Positions 25,547 to 35,527 are shown, counted from the first letter of the stretch. The stretch: DNA of 52,871 nt from Clostridium sp. MCC353 (GCF_018785315.1 NZ_WQPN01000049.1:1-52871); one strand, 5' to 3'. The notes: a model not told the origin generated them from the sequence alone. A program made the numbers and translations.

Positions 25547-26551
25547 ATGTTAGTGTCTAATGACATTGGAATCGATCTGGGTACAGCCAGTATTCTTGTA
25601 TATATTAAGGGAAAGGGCGTTGTGCTGAAAGAACCTTCCGTAGTTGCCATAGACCGGGATACCAATAAGATTATGGCGATCGGTGAAGAAGCCCGCCTCA
25701 TGATTGGACGAACTCCGGGAAACATTGTAGCGGTCAGACCGCTGCGTCAGGGTGTTATTTCCGATTATACGGTTACTGAGAAGATGTTGAAATACTTTAT
25801 TAATAAAGCGGTTGGCAAAAAGACGCTCCGCAAGCCGAGAATCAGCGTCTGTATCCCCAGCGGGGCCACAGAAGTGGAGAAAAAGGCGGTGGAAGACGCA
25901 ACTTACCAGGCAGGCGCCAGAGAGGTTACCATCATTGAGGAACCGGTAGCGGCGGCCATTGGAGCAGGAATCGATATTTCCAAAGCCTGCGGCAACATGA
26001 TCGTTGATATCGGAGGAGGTACTGCGGATATCGCGGTGATTTCCCTGGGCGGCACGGTTGTGAGCACCTCCATCAAGATTGCCGGAGATGATTTTGACGA
26101 AGCTTTAGTCCGCTATATGAGAAAGAAACACAATCTTCTGATCGGTGAGAGAACCGCGGAAGAGATTAAGATCAATATTGGAGCGGCTTACCGCAGACCG
26201 GAAGTGTTGACCATGGAAGTAAGAGGACGGAACCTGGTAACAGGCCTTCCCAAGACCATTGTGGTGACTTCGGATGAGACTTTGGATGCGCTGAAAGAAC
26301 CGGCCCTCCAGATCGTAGACGCCGTACACAACGTTTTGGAGCGCACTCCGCCGGAATTGGCAGCCGATATTTTTGACCGCGGAATCGTCCTTACGGGCGG
26401 TGGTTCCCTGTTGAGCGGCCTGGATTCCCTGATCGAAGAAAAAACGGGAATCAATACCATGATTGCGGAAGATCCGCTGACAGCAGTGGCCATTGGAACC
26501 GGTAAATTCATTGAGTTCGTTCACGGAGACGGTCCTAAACAGGAATTTTAA
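25547..26551 (+). CDS. Rod-shape-determining actin-like protein MreB/Mbl
   Basis: A 334-residue bacterial actin, full length. The ATP-binding phosphate 1 loop is IGIDLGTASILVY; phosphate 2 is MIVDIGGGTADIAVISLGG (about 149-167); the adenosine motif is IVLTGGGSLLSGL (about 283-295). It polymerises under the membrane and organises lateral wall synthesis. GGAGG precedes the ATG. No mreC or mreD follows, so this is a stand-alone paralogue (MreB versus Mbl cannot be decided here). Confidence 0.95.
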   Translation: MLVSNDIGIDLGTASILVYIKGKGVVLKEPSVVAIDRDTNKIMAIGEEARLMIGRTPGNIVAVRPLRQGVISDYTVTEKMLKYFINKAVGKKTLRKPRISVCIPSGATEVEKKAVEDATYQAGAREVTIIEEPVAAAIGAGIDISKACGNMIVDIGGGTADIAVISLGGTVVSTSIKIAGDDFDEALVRYMRKKHNLLIGERTAEEIKINIGAAYRRPEVLTMEVRGRNLVTGLPKTIVVTSDETLDALKEPALQIVDAVHNVLERTPPELAADIFDRGIVLTGGGSLLSGLDSLIEEKTGINTMIAEDPLTAVAIGTGKFIEFVHGDGPKQEF

Positions 26552-26565
26552 TGATGAATACAGAC

Positions 26566-26594
26566 GGGACGGAGGATGTTAGATCCTCCGTCCC
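26566..26594 (+). terminator. Hairpin after mreB
   Basis: A perfect 12-bp stem GGGACGGAGGAT/ATCCTCCGTCCC with a 5-nt loop, 15 bp after the stop codon. The following TGATTTATCTT is only moderately U-rich, so termination may be partial. Confidence 0.65.
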
Positions 26595-26651
26595 TGATTT
26601 ATCTTGGCTGAAGTTTGTCTGGCCGGGAGATAGAATCAAGGAGCATGGGAT

Positions 26652-28871
26652 ATGGCAACTGTACGAGGTTATGTGGAAAAAATTAAGTTTCGCAATGAAG
26701 AAAACGGCTATTCCGTTCTCAGTGTGACAGGTCAGAACGACGGGGAAGAATACATACTGGTGGGAACCTTTCATTATATCAGTGAAGGAGAACTGCTGGA
26801 GGCTTCCGGGACCATGACGGAACACCCGGTTTACGGGGAACAGATGGCGGTGGAAAGCTATGAAATCCAGGCCCCGGAAGACACCATGTCCATGGAACGG
26901 TATCTGGGTTCTGGGGCGGTAAAAGGGGTAGGAGCCGCCCTGGCCGCCAGAATCGTCCGGCGCTTTAAGGCGGACACCTTCCGGATCATGGAAGAAGAGC
27001 CGGAACGGCTTGCAGAAGTGAAGGGGATCAGTGAAAAGATGGCCCGGGCCATAGGCGCCCAGGTAGAAGAGAAAAAAGAGATGCGCCAGGCTATGATGTT
27101 TTTGCAGGAATACGGCATTTCCATGAATCTGGCTGTCAAGATTTATCAGGAGTATGGCCCTGCCCTGTATGGTATTGTGAAAGAAAATCCATACCGGATG
27201 GCCGATGATATTCCCGGCGTGGGTTTTAAGATCGCGGATGAGATCGCTTCGAAAGTGGGGATTTTTACGGATTCCGATTTCCGCATTAAAAGCGGTATTT
27301 TATATACCCTGCTTCAGGCCTTGAACAACGGCCACACCTACCTTCCCCAGGAACTGCTGCTGAGGCAGGCGTCGGAACTGCTGAATGTGGCTCCGGAACA
27401 CATGGAAAAGCATTTGATGGATATGCAGATGGACAAGCGTCTGGTGATTCGGGAGAAGGGCGAAGAGAGGATTATTTTCGCATCCCAATATTATTATATG
27501 GAACTGAATACGGCGAAGATGCTGCACGATCTGAACGTCAAGGGGGAGATTCCCGGCGAACGGGTCCGCAGCCAGCTTGCCGGAATCCAGGAGCTGGAAG
27601 AGATCGAGCTGGATGAGATGCAGATTCAGGCGGTGATCGAGGCGGTTAACAGCGGCCTTTTAATCATCACCGGCGGTCCCGGTACAGGTAAGACCACTAC
27701 CATCAATACCATTATCCGCTATTTTGAACTGCAGGACATGAGCATTGCCCTGGCGGCTCCCACGGGGCGGGCGGCCAAACGGATGACGGAAGCCACCGGT
27801 TATGACGCCAAAACCATTCACCGTCTGCTGGAATTGAGCGGTGTGCCGGAAGAGCGGGGAAGCGGCGGCATGCATTTTGAAAGAAATGAAGAAAATCCCC
27901 TGGAATACGACTTAATCATCATCGATGAGATGTCCATGGTGGATATCCACCTGATGCATGCGCTTTTAAAGGCGGTCAATGTGGGTACCAGGCTGATTCT
28001 GGTGGGGGATATCAACCAGCTCCCCAGCGTCGGTCCGGGAAATGTGCTGCGGGACATGATCTCGTCCGAATGTTTTAATGTGGTCCGCCTGACTAAGATT
28101 TTCCGGCAGGCGGCGGAAAGCGACATCATTGTCAATGCCCACAAGATCAATGCCGGGGAAACCATTCCCCTGGGCAAGAAGAGCAATGACTTTTTATTTA
28201 TCAGAAGGGATCATCCCGATGCCATCATCAATGCGATGATCACTTTGGTGAAGCAGAAGCTTCCGGGATATGTCCATGCGGATCCATTTGATATCCAGAT
28301 CATGACGCCAATGAGAAAAGGCGCGTTGGGCGTGGAACGGATGAATTCAATTTTGCAGGAGTTTTTAAATCCCCCTTCTCCGTCCAAGAAGGAGAAGGAA
28401 AGCGGCGGAACCATTTACCGTGAAGGCGATAAGGTGATGCAGATTAAGAATAACTACACCATTGAATGGGAATGCCAGAACCGTTATGGGATTCCGGTGG
28501 ACAAGGGCGCAGGAGTATTCAACGGCGATATCGGCATTGTCCGGGAGATCAATGAGTTTGCCGAGCTGATCACTGTGGAGTTCGACGCCGGAAAGCGGGT
28601 GGAGTACAGCTTTAAGCAGTTGGAGGAACTGGAACTGGCTTATGCCATCACCATCCACAAATCCCAGGGAAGCGAGTATCCGGCGGTTGTAATCCCTCTC
28701 CATTCCGGTCCGCGGATGCTGATGACCCGGAACCTGATCTATACCGCCGTAACCAGGGCCAGATCCTGCGTCTGCCTGGTAGGCCTGCCGGAAGTATTTC
28801 AGTCCATGGTGGACAATGAAACCGAGCAGCTTCGTTATACCGGCCTCTGTGACCGGATTAAAGAATTTTGA
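26652..28871 (+). CDS. RecD2-type ATP-dependent DNA helicase
   Basis: A 739-residue superfamily 1B helicase (RecD2/YrrC). An N-terminal OB-like region (RGYVEKIKFRNEENGYSVL) comes first, then tandem helix-hairpin-helix units (GVGAALAARI; VKGISEKMARAIG). Walker A is GGPGTGKTT near residue 340, Walker B LIIIDEMSMVD near 420, and motif VI-type AYAITIHKSQGSEYP sits in the C-terminal SH3-split domain. It unwinds DNA 5' to 3' in repair or fork maintenance, independently of RecBC. AAGGAG lies upstream. comF follows closely. Confidence 0.95.
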   Translation: MATVRGYVEKIKFRNEENGYSVLSVTGQNDGEEYILVGTFHYISEGELLEASGTMTEHPVYGEQMAVESYEIQAPEDTMSMERYLGSGAVKGVGAALAARIVRRFKADTFRIMEEEPERLAEVKGISEKMARAIGAQVEEKKEMRQAMMFLQEYGISMNLAVKIYQEYGPALYGIVKENPYRMADDIPGVGFKIADEIASKVGIFTDSDFRIKSGILYTLLQALNNGHTYLPQELLLRQASELLNVAPEHMEKHLMDMQMDKRLVIREKGEERIIFASQYYYMELNTAKMLHDLNVKGEIPGERVRSQLAGIQELEEIELDEMQIQAVIEAVNSGLLIITGGPGTGKTTTINTIIRYFELQDMSIALAAPTGRAAKRMTEATGYDAKTIHRLLELSGVPEERGSGGMHFERNEENPLEYDLIIIDEMSMVDIHLMHALLKAVNVGTRLILVGDINQLPSVGPGNVLRDMISSECFNVVRLTKIFRQAAESDIIVNAHKINAGETIPLGKKSNDFLFIRRDHPDAIINAMITLVKQKLPGYVHADPFDIQIMTPMRKGALGVERMNSILQEFLNPPSPSKKEKESGGTIYREGDKVMQIKNNYTIEWECQNRYGIPVDKGAGVFNGDIGIVREINEFAELITVEFDAGKRVEYSFKQLEELELAYAITIHKSQGSEYPAVVIPLHSGPRMLMTRNLIYTAVTRARSCVCLVGLPEVFQSMVDNETEQLRYTGLCDRIKEF

Positions 28872-28941
28872 CTATAATTCTGCCTGCACATCCGGGTGCA
28901 GGCGGATATCTGTGATCTGACAGTTGAAAGGAGATTCCTCC

Positions 28942-29664
28942 GTGAATTCCAAAGTGAAAAATTTAATAATTGATATGCTGTTTCCCCGCTGCTGTCCTGC
29001 ATGCGGTGATATTGTGATGCCTAAAGGCGGGCTGATCTGCTCCGGCTGCCTGAAAAAACTGTCCTTTGTCAGCGGGCCCACGTGTAAAAAATGCGGAAAA
29101 GAGATCAGCAGCGCGCAGCAGGAATACTGTTATGACTGTAACCACCATAAACGGTCATTTGACTATGGTTTTGCCCTCTTAAATTACGACGATACGGCAA
29201 GGAAATCCATGGTAAAGATTAAATATAAAAATAAACAGGAATATCTGGATTTTTATGCGGAAGCCATTTGGAACAGATATTCCGGGCAGTTGATGCGGAT
29301 CAAACCGGACGTCCTGATTCCGGTGCCGGTCCATCCTTCCAGAAAAAGGAGACGGGGGTTTAACCAGGCAGAGGCGCTGGCAGAGCTTTTGGGCAGGAAA
29401 ATGGGGGTGCCGGTGGTGAGTGACGCTCTGATACGGGCCAGGAAAACGGCGCCGCAGAAACAGTTAGGCCCTGCGGAACGCCTGAAAAACCTGAGTGAAG
29501 CATTTGCTCCAGGAAGAAAGCTGCCGGGAGTAAAACGGGCGCTTCTGGTGGACGACATTTATACAACGGGGAGCACCATAGAGGCCTGTGCCAGAATCCT
29601 GAAAAAATCCGGTATTTCACAAGTTTTCTTTGTAACAATCTGTATCGGGCGGGGAAAAGGGTAG
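28942..29664 (+). CDS. ComF-family phosphoribosyltransferase-like protein
   Basis: A 240-residue protein with an N-terminal four-cysteine zinc finger (CCPACG; CSGC; CKKCGKE; CYDC) and a C-terminal PRTase domain whose PRPP-binding loop is ALLVDDIYTTGSTIEAC. Start chosen at the GTG 28942, 8 bp after AAAGGAG; an in-frame TTG at 28924 overlaps the ribosome site. ComFC-type proteins take part in DNA uptake or recombination, and the pairing with recD2 fits DNA processing. Confidence 0.9.
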   Translation: MNSKVKNLIIDMLFPRCCPACGDIVMPKGGLICSGCLKKLSFVSGPTCKKCGKEISSAQQEYCYDCNHHKRSFDYGFALLNYDDTARKSMVKIKYKNKQEYLDFYAEAIWNRYSGQLMRIKPDVLIPVPVHPSRKRRRGFNQAEALAELLGRKMGVPVVSDALIRARKTAPQKQLGPAERLKNLSEAFAPGRKLPGVKRALLVDDIYTTGSTIEACARILKKSGISQVFFVTICIGRGKG

Positions 29665-29875
29665 GACTTGTAAAAACCGCGCATTCCCTCAAATATCCGC
29701 CGCATCCCAGGCATATATTTATTGTTAAAAAATGGAAGAAGTAGCGCTTGGGTTGCGGTTGATGATTTATAATATTGTTCGTATAAATATGAAAAAGCGT
29801 AAATATGGCAGAGCGATGATCATTGCTTGAGCATGGCCGTATATGGCTTTAAAAAGAGGGGAGAGACGATGTGAC

Positions 29876-30034
29876 ATGAAAAGAAAACGGTTTAAGCGCC
29901 TGATGGCTGCATGTCTCACAACGGCCATGGTTTTAACTGGCACAGGCCAGGCCTGGGCTGCTGCAGGATGGCAGCGGATGGAGGTATCTGAGAGAAGACG
30001 GCAGCAGAGAAGCGGATCACTGGATACAGGATAA
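29876..30034 (+). pseudogene. Signal-peptide fragment of the frameshifted wall-binding protein
   Basis: Encodes a clear signal peptide (MKRKRFKRLMAACLTTAMVL, ending near QAWAAA) behind GAGGGGAG, then about 20 out-of-frame residues and a stop. The +1 frame from 29976 on reads GWRYLREDGSREADHW and continues into the long frame that starts with wall-binding repeats. The shift coincides with a near-duplication GGATGGCAGC/GGATGG at 29966-29981. Deleting 10 bp restores one open protein. Together with the next entry this is one gene. Confidence 0.85.
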
Positions 30035-30050
30035 TGGAAACTGGTATCAT

Positions 30051-33000
30051 TTGAACGCTTCAGGATATATGGATACGGGATGGTTTCAGGACCGTGACGG
30101 CCGCTGGTATTATCTCAATCCTGTTTCGGACGGAACGAAAGGGGCGATGAAGACGGGCTGGTTCCAGGATCAGGATGGCCGGTGGTATTATTTAAACCCT
30201 GTTTCGGATGGAACAAAAGGAGCCATGCTGACCGGATGGATCACTGTGGATGGAAAACAGTACTATATGGACGGCAGCGGCGCATGGAATCCCTCCAAAG
30301 GCGTCCGAACGCTGGATGATGACAGCAGTGATGGGGATGATACGTATTCAGGCGGTGTAAACCGGCCGGATGAAAATCCGCCGGAAGAGGATCCGGTAAA
30401 TGATCTCACGATCATGGAAGAATCTTCCCTGACCGGAGGAACTTATAAGAACGTTGTCATAGCTCCCGAGGTGGGCAATGGAACCGTTGTTTTGGAAGAT
30501 GTGGTCATAAAAGGCGATCTCCACATAAAGGGCGGCGGGCTCAATTCCGTGAAATTAAAAGGCCGGACCATCGTGGAAGGCAGAATCATTATAGATAAAG
30601 AACCGGGAGAAAACCGGGAAATTCCCCGCCTGGAAGTTGCCGGGGGAGTTACGATTCATAAGGAAATCCAGGTAAAACAGCCTGCAGCCATTCAAACTGC
30701 ACCCGGAGATTCTTATTCATTTGCGGATGTGCGGGCCCAAGCGGATGTAACGGTAGCCGGGGATAATACGGTGGTGAACAGCCTGTCCCTGACCTCGGAT
30801 TCCGGTACTGCGGTGAATGTCACCATAAAAAACAGCGGGGCGGTCATTGAGAATATCATTGTAAACTGCGATGCCGGACTGCACGGGCCGGCAGGCGGCC
30901 AGAAGGCCGGGATCGGAGCGGTTTCCACCAATACCCCCGCACGGATAGAATTGAATCATGTGGCAGTTGAGCGGCTGACAGCCAATGCCGATGTGGAAAT
31001 TGAAGGGACCGGCAGCAGGATTGATCTGGTCGAGCACGGCAAAAATACCATTGTAGAGAACACGGACGCGTCAGTCGATATTGGTGAAATACAGATAACG
31101 GACGCATACAACTGGTATTATGAAGGGAAAGAGAGCAGGGAATATGTGCTTTCCAGCCCGGAGGAATTATATGAGTTTGCCGATATTATTAATGGGGAAA
31201 ACAACATGGAGGCCGATAGTTTTTCCGGCGCGGTTGTAAGCCTGGGAGCGGATATGGATTTATCCGGAAAGGTATGGGTGCCGGCGGGCAGGCGGATAAC
31301 GGTTAAAAACTTTACCTATGAAGACGGTACGTACAGCGAATGGAGGCGGGAATACAGGGCGTTCCAGGGAACATTTGACGGCCAGGGCCATGTGATCTCC
31401 AATATGACAATAGAGCCTGTTTCTGACGATGACGTTGCCATTCTGGGGGCCGGGCTGTTTGCCCATGTGGCCGATGCCACGATCTGCAATCTGGTCATAA
31501 AGGACTGCGATGTTACCGGGGCGGACAGGACTGCCGCCGTGGCTGCGTATGTATATGGCGGAGATACGGTATTTGACAACATCACGGTTGAAGGCGGTAA
31601 GGTGGAGGCCCTGGACGGCTGGGCCTGCGGCGCCATCATCGGCCAGGTATGGAATTACAGTGATTATAATGTGGGCAGACCCGACAGCACGGTTACTATC
31701 AGCAACTGCAAAAACAGCGCCGCCATAACCGGCCAGTATAATGTAGGGGCGATGTGGGGATCGATTACGGAAGCATTTAATACGAATACATTTGACCAGG
31801 TAAAACCGGATGGGACTGAGTATACGGCTACCGGTTATGATACGGAAATGATCATCAGCGGCTGCCGTAATGAAGGCGATATAACAGCCCTCCAAGGCAC
31901 GCTGGGGCGTTTGGGCGGCTGGGCATATTGTAAGACCATTACCCTGGATGCCCAGGATACGTTTACGGATTCAGAGAGCGTCATTTATACCTTAAAAGAT
32001 AAGGATGTGACGGATACCTGCCTGCTGATTGGCGGCCTGGCATCCAACGCGGATAAGAATTTTGAAAATACGGCCCGGGTTTCCAGCCTTGAATCCCTTG
32101 CTGTTGTAAATATCAATACACCCTATTCTTCTGCTGTGGCAGTTGCGGCTAAGGGAGAAGACGTGACGGTAGAAAAGGACCGAAGAGGGAGATGCCTGGT
32201 GACCATAGGAGAAAAGCAGAGCATTTATACCGGAGATGCGGAAAAACTTGTCATAGTGGCCGGAGGTCTGGACGATGAAGATATCCAATTGTCCGGTGAA
32301 CAGACAATCACAATTAAAGACGGAGCTGCCGTAAAATGGATTTTTGCAGGCGGTGCAGGACCCGTGTCGGCGAAAGGGACAGGATCAGCAGATTTAGAAG
32401 GAGATGTCAGAATCGTAATTGAGGAAGGAGCCAAAGCAGGAAATGTCTACGGCGGAGGAAGCGGCAGAAGCGTCCGCAGGGGCACCAGCTATATCCAGGT
32501 TGACGGCTGGGTATACAATATTAACGGCGGAGGAATGGGCATCAATGAAAGCAAGCTTGATGGAAGCAGCCATCATACGGACAATCACACGGACCGGGCT
32601 GAGATTACAATTAACGGAACCGCTAATTCAGCCCATGGAGGCGGATTTTCAATCAGCTCCATCGATGAAACGTCAATTACCGTCAACGGGGAAATAACCA
32701 CCATGCTGGTTGCAGGAGGGGCCAATGGATACACCGGTTCTGCCAACGTTGAAATAGGTGAAAATGCGGTGCTGCCGGGAGAGAGAGCGTATCCTGGTAA
32801 TCCTGAATATGCCGGCTGTATGACTTTCCAGGGCGGATTCCGGGGAATCGTTGGCAATGTGGATATTTTTGTCCGCCAGGGAGCTATGCTGGACGGTGAC
32901 TTTTATATAGGTACGAACAGCATAAAAGGCGATGGCCAGGATGCCGTATTCCTGGATGGAAGCAGTTTGAGCGTGGAATTTGAACCGGGATTTGAGCTTA

Positions 33001-34268
33001 ACGGGGATGTTTATTTAGGCGCCGGAAGCAATGGAGATTCTTTGGATGCAGTTTCTTCTATTAATATTACCGGAGACAGCAGCATCCGTGTATCCAAGTA
33101 CATGTATTCTCAGAATTATAAAGGAGAGAAACCAACGGAACTTTGCAGTGACGAATTGTTGGGCAAAGTGGAGTTTTCCGGAGGAGCAGGATGGGCGGCC
33201 GATGGAAACGGTATCAAATCAGCCTTTTCTTTGATAGGGAAGGAAGCGGAAATCCGGCAGATTCTGGATGACATCATGGCGTTGGAGTATAAGGACGAAA
33301 CAACGGATGAATGGTATTTTGAATTCATTTCTGATGTGGAAAAATATATGGAAGAGTACATGGAAGAATCTATGGACGAATCCATCCGGGATGAAAATAC
33401 GGACAGTCTGCCTGCGGATGACTTGAAAAATTTAATTGAGGAAGCAAAAGAATACTATGAAGGCCTTCCAACATATGAGGAATATCTTCTGGATAAGGAA
33501 AATGAAATATTACAGCCGGTTCAAAATCCGGAAACGGATAAAGTGATCGATGGGAAGGAAGATGAAATCATTCAGGATGGTACGGCTGACGGCATCGTTG
33601 ACGGAGAACATGCAGGAGCGGGAGACGAGGCTGACGGCGGCATTGGGCAGGATGAAACAGAGGACGCGTCGACGGACGAGATAATAGACGGTGCGGAGGA
33701 TGTGCCGACGGATGAGATAAAAGACGGTGCGGAGGATGCGTCAAAAGATGAGATAAAAGACGGTACAGAGGACGCGTCAAAAGATGAGATAAAAGACGGT
33801 GTGGAGGACGCGTCAAAAGATGAGATAAAAGATGGTGCGGAGGACGCATCAAAAGACGAAACAGAAGATTCGTCAAAGGATCAGATAAAAGATACATCAG
33901 AAGACGCGCCGAAAGACACAGCAGACACCGGAACTGCCCCCGGATTAAAAGATGAAACAAACGACGGAAATCACAGCGGACACCCCGATGAATTGCAGGG
34001 AGGAGAAAGCGCCAGCGAAAAAACGGATATCGAAAATGATGAAGAGATCCCGGATTCGGGCATCGTAATTGAAAACGAAGAGAACAGCAGCGGACAGACC
34101 GATTCCATGACCGAAACTATAATTACAGTCAATGACGATAAAAATGAGCAGGATGAACCGTCTGGCGCTGAAGAAAAAGGGGAACAGAGCAGCGGTGCCA
34201 GACCGGAACAGACCCGGCAGCCGGATGCTGTGGTAAAGACGGATAACGAAGAGGCCGCGGAGGCATAA
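30051..34268 (+). CDS. Large cell-wall-binding beta-helix surface protein (main frame)
   Basis: About 1405 residues in one frame, with the signal peptide in another frame upstream. The N-terminus has three cell-wall-binding repeats (TGWFQDRDGRWYYLNP, TGWFQDQDGRWYYLNP, TGWITVDGKQYYMDG). Next is a polymer-like beta region (GTVVLEDVVIKGDLHIKGGG), then GLUG/right-handed beta-helix segments (about 350-1040). The acidic tail carries about 12-residue repeats of the type DEIKDGAEDASK (33664-33860). No LPXTG motif is seen, so attachment would be non-covalent through the choline-binding-like repeats. The ATG at 30051 is only the first ATG in frame and is probably not a real start. Translation requires correction of the frameshift or an unrecognised start. 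Function likely adhesion or wall surface structure; the ligand is unknown. Confidence 0.8.
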   Translation: MNASGYMDTGWFQDRDGRWYYLNPVSDGTKGAMKTGWFQDQDGRWYYLNPVSDGTKGAMLTGWITVDGKQYYMDGSGAWNPSKGVRTLDDDSSDGDDTYSGGVNRPDENPPEEDPVNDLTIMEESSLTGGTYKNVVIAPEVGNGTVVLEDVVIKGDLHIKGGGLNSVKLKGRTIVEGRIIIDKEPGENREIPRLEVAGGVTIHKEIQVKQPAAIQTAPGDSYSFADVRAQADVTVAGDNTVVNSLSLTSDSGTAVNVTIKNSGAVIENIIVNCDAGLHGPAGGQKAGIGAVSTNTPARIELNHVAVERLTANADVEIEGTGSRIDLVEHGKNTIVENTDASVDIGEIQITDAYNWYYEGKESREYVLSSPEELYEFADIINGENNMEADSFSGAVVSLGADMDLSGKVWVPAGRRITVKNFTYEDGTYSEWRREYRAFQGTFDGQGHVISNMTIEPVSDDDVAILGAGLFAHVADATICNLVIKDCDVTGADRTAAVAAYVYGGDTVFDNITVEGGKVEALDGWACGAIIGQVWNYSDYNVGRPDSTVTISNCKNSAAITGQYNVGAMWGSITEAFNTNTFDQVKPDGTEYTATGYDTEMIISGCRNEGDITALQGTLGRLGGWAYCKTITLDAQDTFTDSESVIYTLKDKDVTDTCLLIGGLASNADKNFENTARVSSLESLAVVNINTPYSSAVAVAAKGEDVTVEKDRRGRCLVTIGEKQSIYTGDAEKLVIVAGGLDDEDIQLSGEQTITIKDGAAVKWIFAGGAGPVSAKGTGSADLEGDVRIVIEEGAKAGNVYGGGSGRSVRRGTSYIQVDGWVYNINGGGMGINESKLDGSSHHTDNHTDRAEITINGTANSAHGGGFSISSIDETSITVNGEITTMLVAGGANGYTGSANVEIGENAVLPGERAYPGNPEYAGCMTFQGGFRGIVGNVDIFVRQGAMLDGDFYIGTNSIKGDGQDAVFLDGSSLSVEFEPGFELNGDVYLGAGSNGDSLDAVSSINITGDSSIRVSKYMYSQNYKGEKPTELCSDELLGKVEFSGGAGWAADGNGIKSAFSLIGKEAEIRQILDDIMALEYKDETTDEWYFEFISDVEKYMEEYMEESMDESIRDENTDSLPADDLKNLIEEAKEYYEGLPTYEEYLLDKENEILQPVQNPETDKVIDGKEDEIIQDGTADGIVDGEHAGAGDEADGGIGQDETEDASTDEIIDGAEDVPTDEIKDGAEDASKDEIKDGTEDASKDEIKDGVEDASKDEIKDGAEDASKDETEDSSKDQIKDTSEDAPKDTADTGTAPGLKDETNDGNHSGHPDELQGGESASEKTDIENDEEIPDSGIVIENEENSSGQTDSMTETIITVNDDKNEQDEPSGAEEKGEQSSGARPEQTRQPDAVVKTDNEEAAEA

Positions 34269-34283
34269 GATATGCATAAAGAC

Positions 34284-34317
34284 ATTACCGGCGGGAGTTT
34301 TTGCTCCCGCCGGTAAT
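34284..34317 (+). terminator. Terminator after the surface protein
   Basis: A perfect 14-bp GC-rich stem (ATTACCGGCGGGAG and complement) with loop TTTTTG, 16 bp after the stop codon, followed by TGTTTG. Confidence 0.75.
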
Positions 34318-34408
34318 TGTTTGAAGCGGGATGTACTTGATTCCTGTTTTACGAAAAGCACATTTTTGCTTCATATCCCCCCATCAGCCCTTGATAATTA
34401 AAAAAATA

Positions 34409-34437
34409 TTGACGAACTAATCATCGTGTGGTATAGT
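34409..34437 (+). promoter_or_regulatory. Promoter of the rpmG-secE-nusG-rplKA operon
   Basis: TTGACG (34409-34414), a 17-bp spacer and TATAGT (34432-34437). It gives a leader of about 95 nt before rpmG that contains a U8 run (34463-34471) after a weak AAGA/TCTT stem. Confidence 0.75.
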
Positions 34438-34539
34438 TATTGGGCGAATGGAAGAGCTTAGGTCTTTTTTTTATGCTCAAATTTACGAGAAAAAGAAAGT
34501 CCGAAACAATCAACGAAAATTTAAGTGGAGGTGGAAGTC

Positions 34540-34689
34540 GTGCGCACAAGAATTACACTGGCATGTACAGAATGTAAGCAACGTAACTACAACATGACGA
34601 AGGATAAGAAAACGCATCCTGATCGTATGGAAACAAAGAAGTATTGTAGATTCTGCAAAACACATACTTTACACAAAGAAACCAAGTAA
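34540..34689 (+). CDS. 50S ribosomal protein L33
   Basis: A 49-residue protein beginning at GTG, 8 bp after GGAGGT. The sequence [17 protein letters not shown]...[15 protein letters not shown] has two CxxC pairs, marking the zinc-binding (C+) form of L33. The position directly before secE and nusG is the standard bacterial arrangement. Confidence 0.95.
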   Translation: MRTRITLACTECKQRNYNMTKDKKTHPDRMETKKYCRFCKTHTLHKETK

Positions 34690-34701
34690 GGAGTGTGAAC
34701 T

Positions 34702-34905
34702 ATGGGAGAATCAGGCAATGCTGAAAAAGCTCCAAAGGCGAGCTTCTTTAAAGGTTTAAAAGCAGAGTTCAACAAGATAGTCTGGCCGGACAAGGAAACC
34801 ATTTACAAACAGACAGCAGCGGTAATCGCAGTGTCCGTAGCTCTGGGCTTGGTGATCGGGGTTCTCGATCTCATCATCAAACTTGGAATTAATTTTATCA
34901 TTTAA
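34702..34905 (+). CDS. Preprotein translocase subunit SecE
   Basis: A 67-residue single-spanning membrane protein, the short Gram-positive form. The amphipathic KGLKAEFNKIVWPDKETIYK block is the SecE signature, followed by one helix (AVIAVSVALGLVIGVLDLII). It clamps SecY in the translocon. GGAG precedes the ATG. Confidence 0.95.
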   Translation: MGESGNAEKAPKASFFKGLKAEFNKIVWPDKETIYKQTAAVIAVSVALGLVIGVLDLIIKLGINFII

Positions 34906-34927
34906 TAAGGGTAAAGGTGAGTAATTT

Positions 34928-35443
34928 ATGGCAGAGTCACAGTGGTATGTAGTCCATACCTATTCAGGCTATGAGAACAAAGTTAAAGTCGATATTGAGA
35001 AGACAATCGAAAACCGCAACCTTCAGGACCAGATCCTGGAAGTATCGGTTCCGATGGAAGCAGTGACTGAACTCAAAAACGGTGTGGAGAAAAAGGTGGA
35101 CAAAAAGATGTTCCCCGGATATGTGCTGATTAACATGGTCATGAATGATGATACATGGTATGTGGTGCGTAATACCCGTGGCGTGACCGGATTTGTCGGA
35201 CCTGGATCGAAGCCGGTTCCGTTATCGGAAGAAGAGATGGCAAATCTCGGATTCAGAACTCCGGATATTGTGATCGATTTTGAAGAAGGCGATATGGTGG
35301 TCGTAACTGCCGGTGCATGGAAGGATACTGTTGGTGCCATCAAGTCCATCAACGAGAGTAAGAGAACCATCACCATCAATGTTGAAATGTTTGGCCGTGA
35401 AACACCGGTTGAATTGGCATTCACAGAAGTGAAGAAGATGTAA
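34928..35443 (+). CDS. Transcription termination/antitermination factor NusG
   Basis: A 171-residue NusG. The NGN domain starts WYVVHTYSGYENKVK, and the C-terminal KOW motif includes DMVVVTAGAWKDTVGAI. It binds RNA polymerase and links it to Rho and ribosomes. Cotranscribed with secE and followed by the L11 leader. Confidence 0.96.
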   Translation: MAESQWYVVHTYSGYENKVKVDIEKTIENRNLQDQILEVSVPMEAVTELKNGVEKKVDKKMFPGYVLINMVMNDDTWYVVRNTRGVTGFVGPGSKPVPLSEEEMANLGFRTPDIVIDFEEGDMVVVTAGAWKDTVGAIKSINESKRTITINVEMFGRETPVELAFTEVKKM

Positions 35444-35476
35444 CATGTAAAATCGGCTCTTATCGGTTAAGGGCTG

Positions 35477-35504
35477 GTGGGAGGGAAATCCCCGACAATA
35501 CCAC
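35477..35504 (+). promoter_or_regulatory. L1-type leader motif upstream of rplK, copy 1
   Basis: A 28-nt motif that folds as an outer GTGG/CCAC helix, an inner GGG-AAAT-CCC hairpin and an asymmetric internal loop (GA opposite CGACAATA). An identical 28-nt copy lies before rplA. Ribosomal protein L1 represses the L11-L1 operon by binding an mRNA copy of its 23S site, and the fold and place fit that role. Confidence 0.65.
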
Positions 35505-35527
35505 ATTTATTTAGGAGGTGCCTAATT

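Noticed and set aside
33568-33960. Minus-strand ORF of LLSHLLTRPPHR-type repeats
   Set aside because: Antisense reading of the acidic C-terminal repeats of the surface protein.
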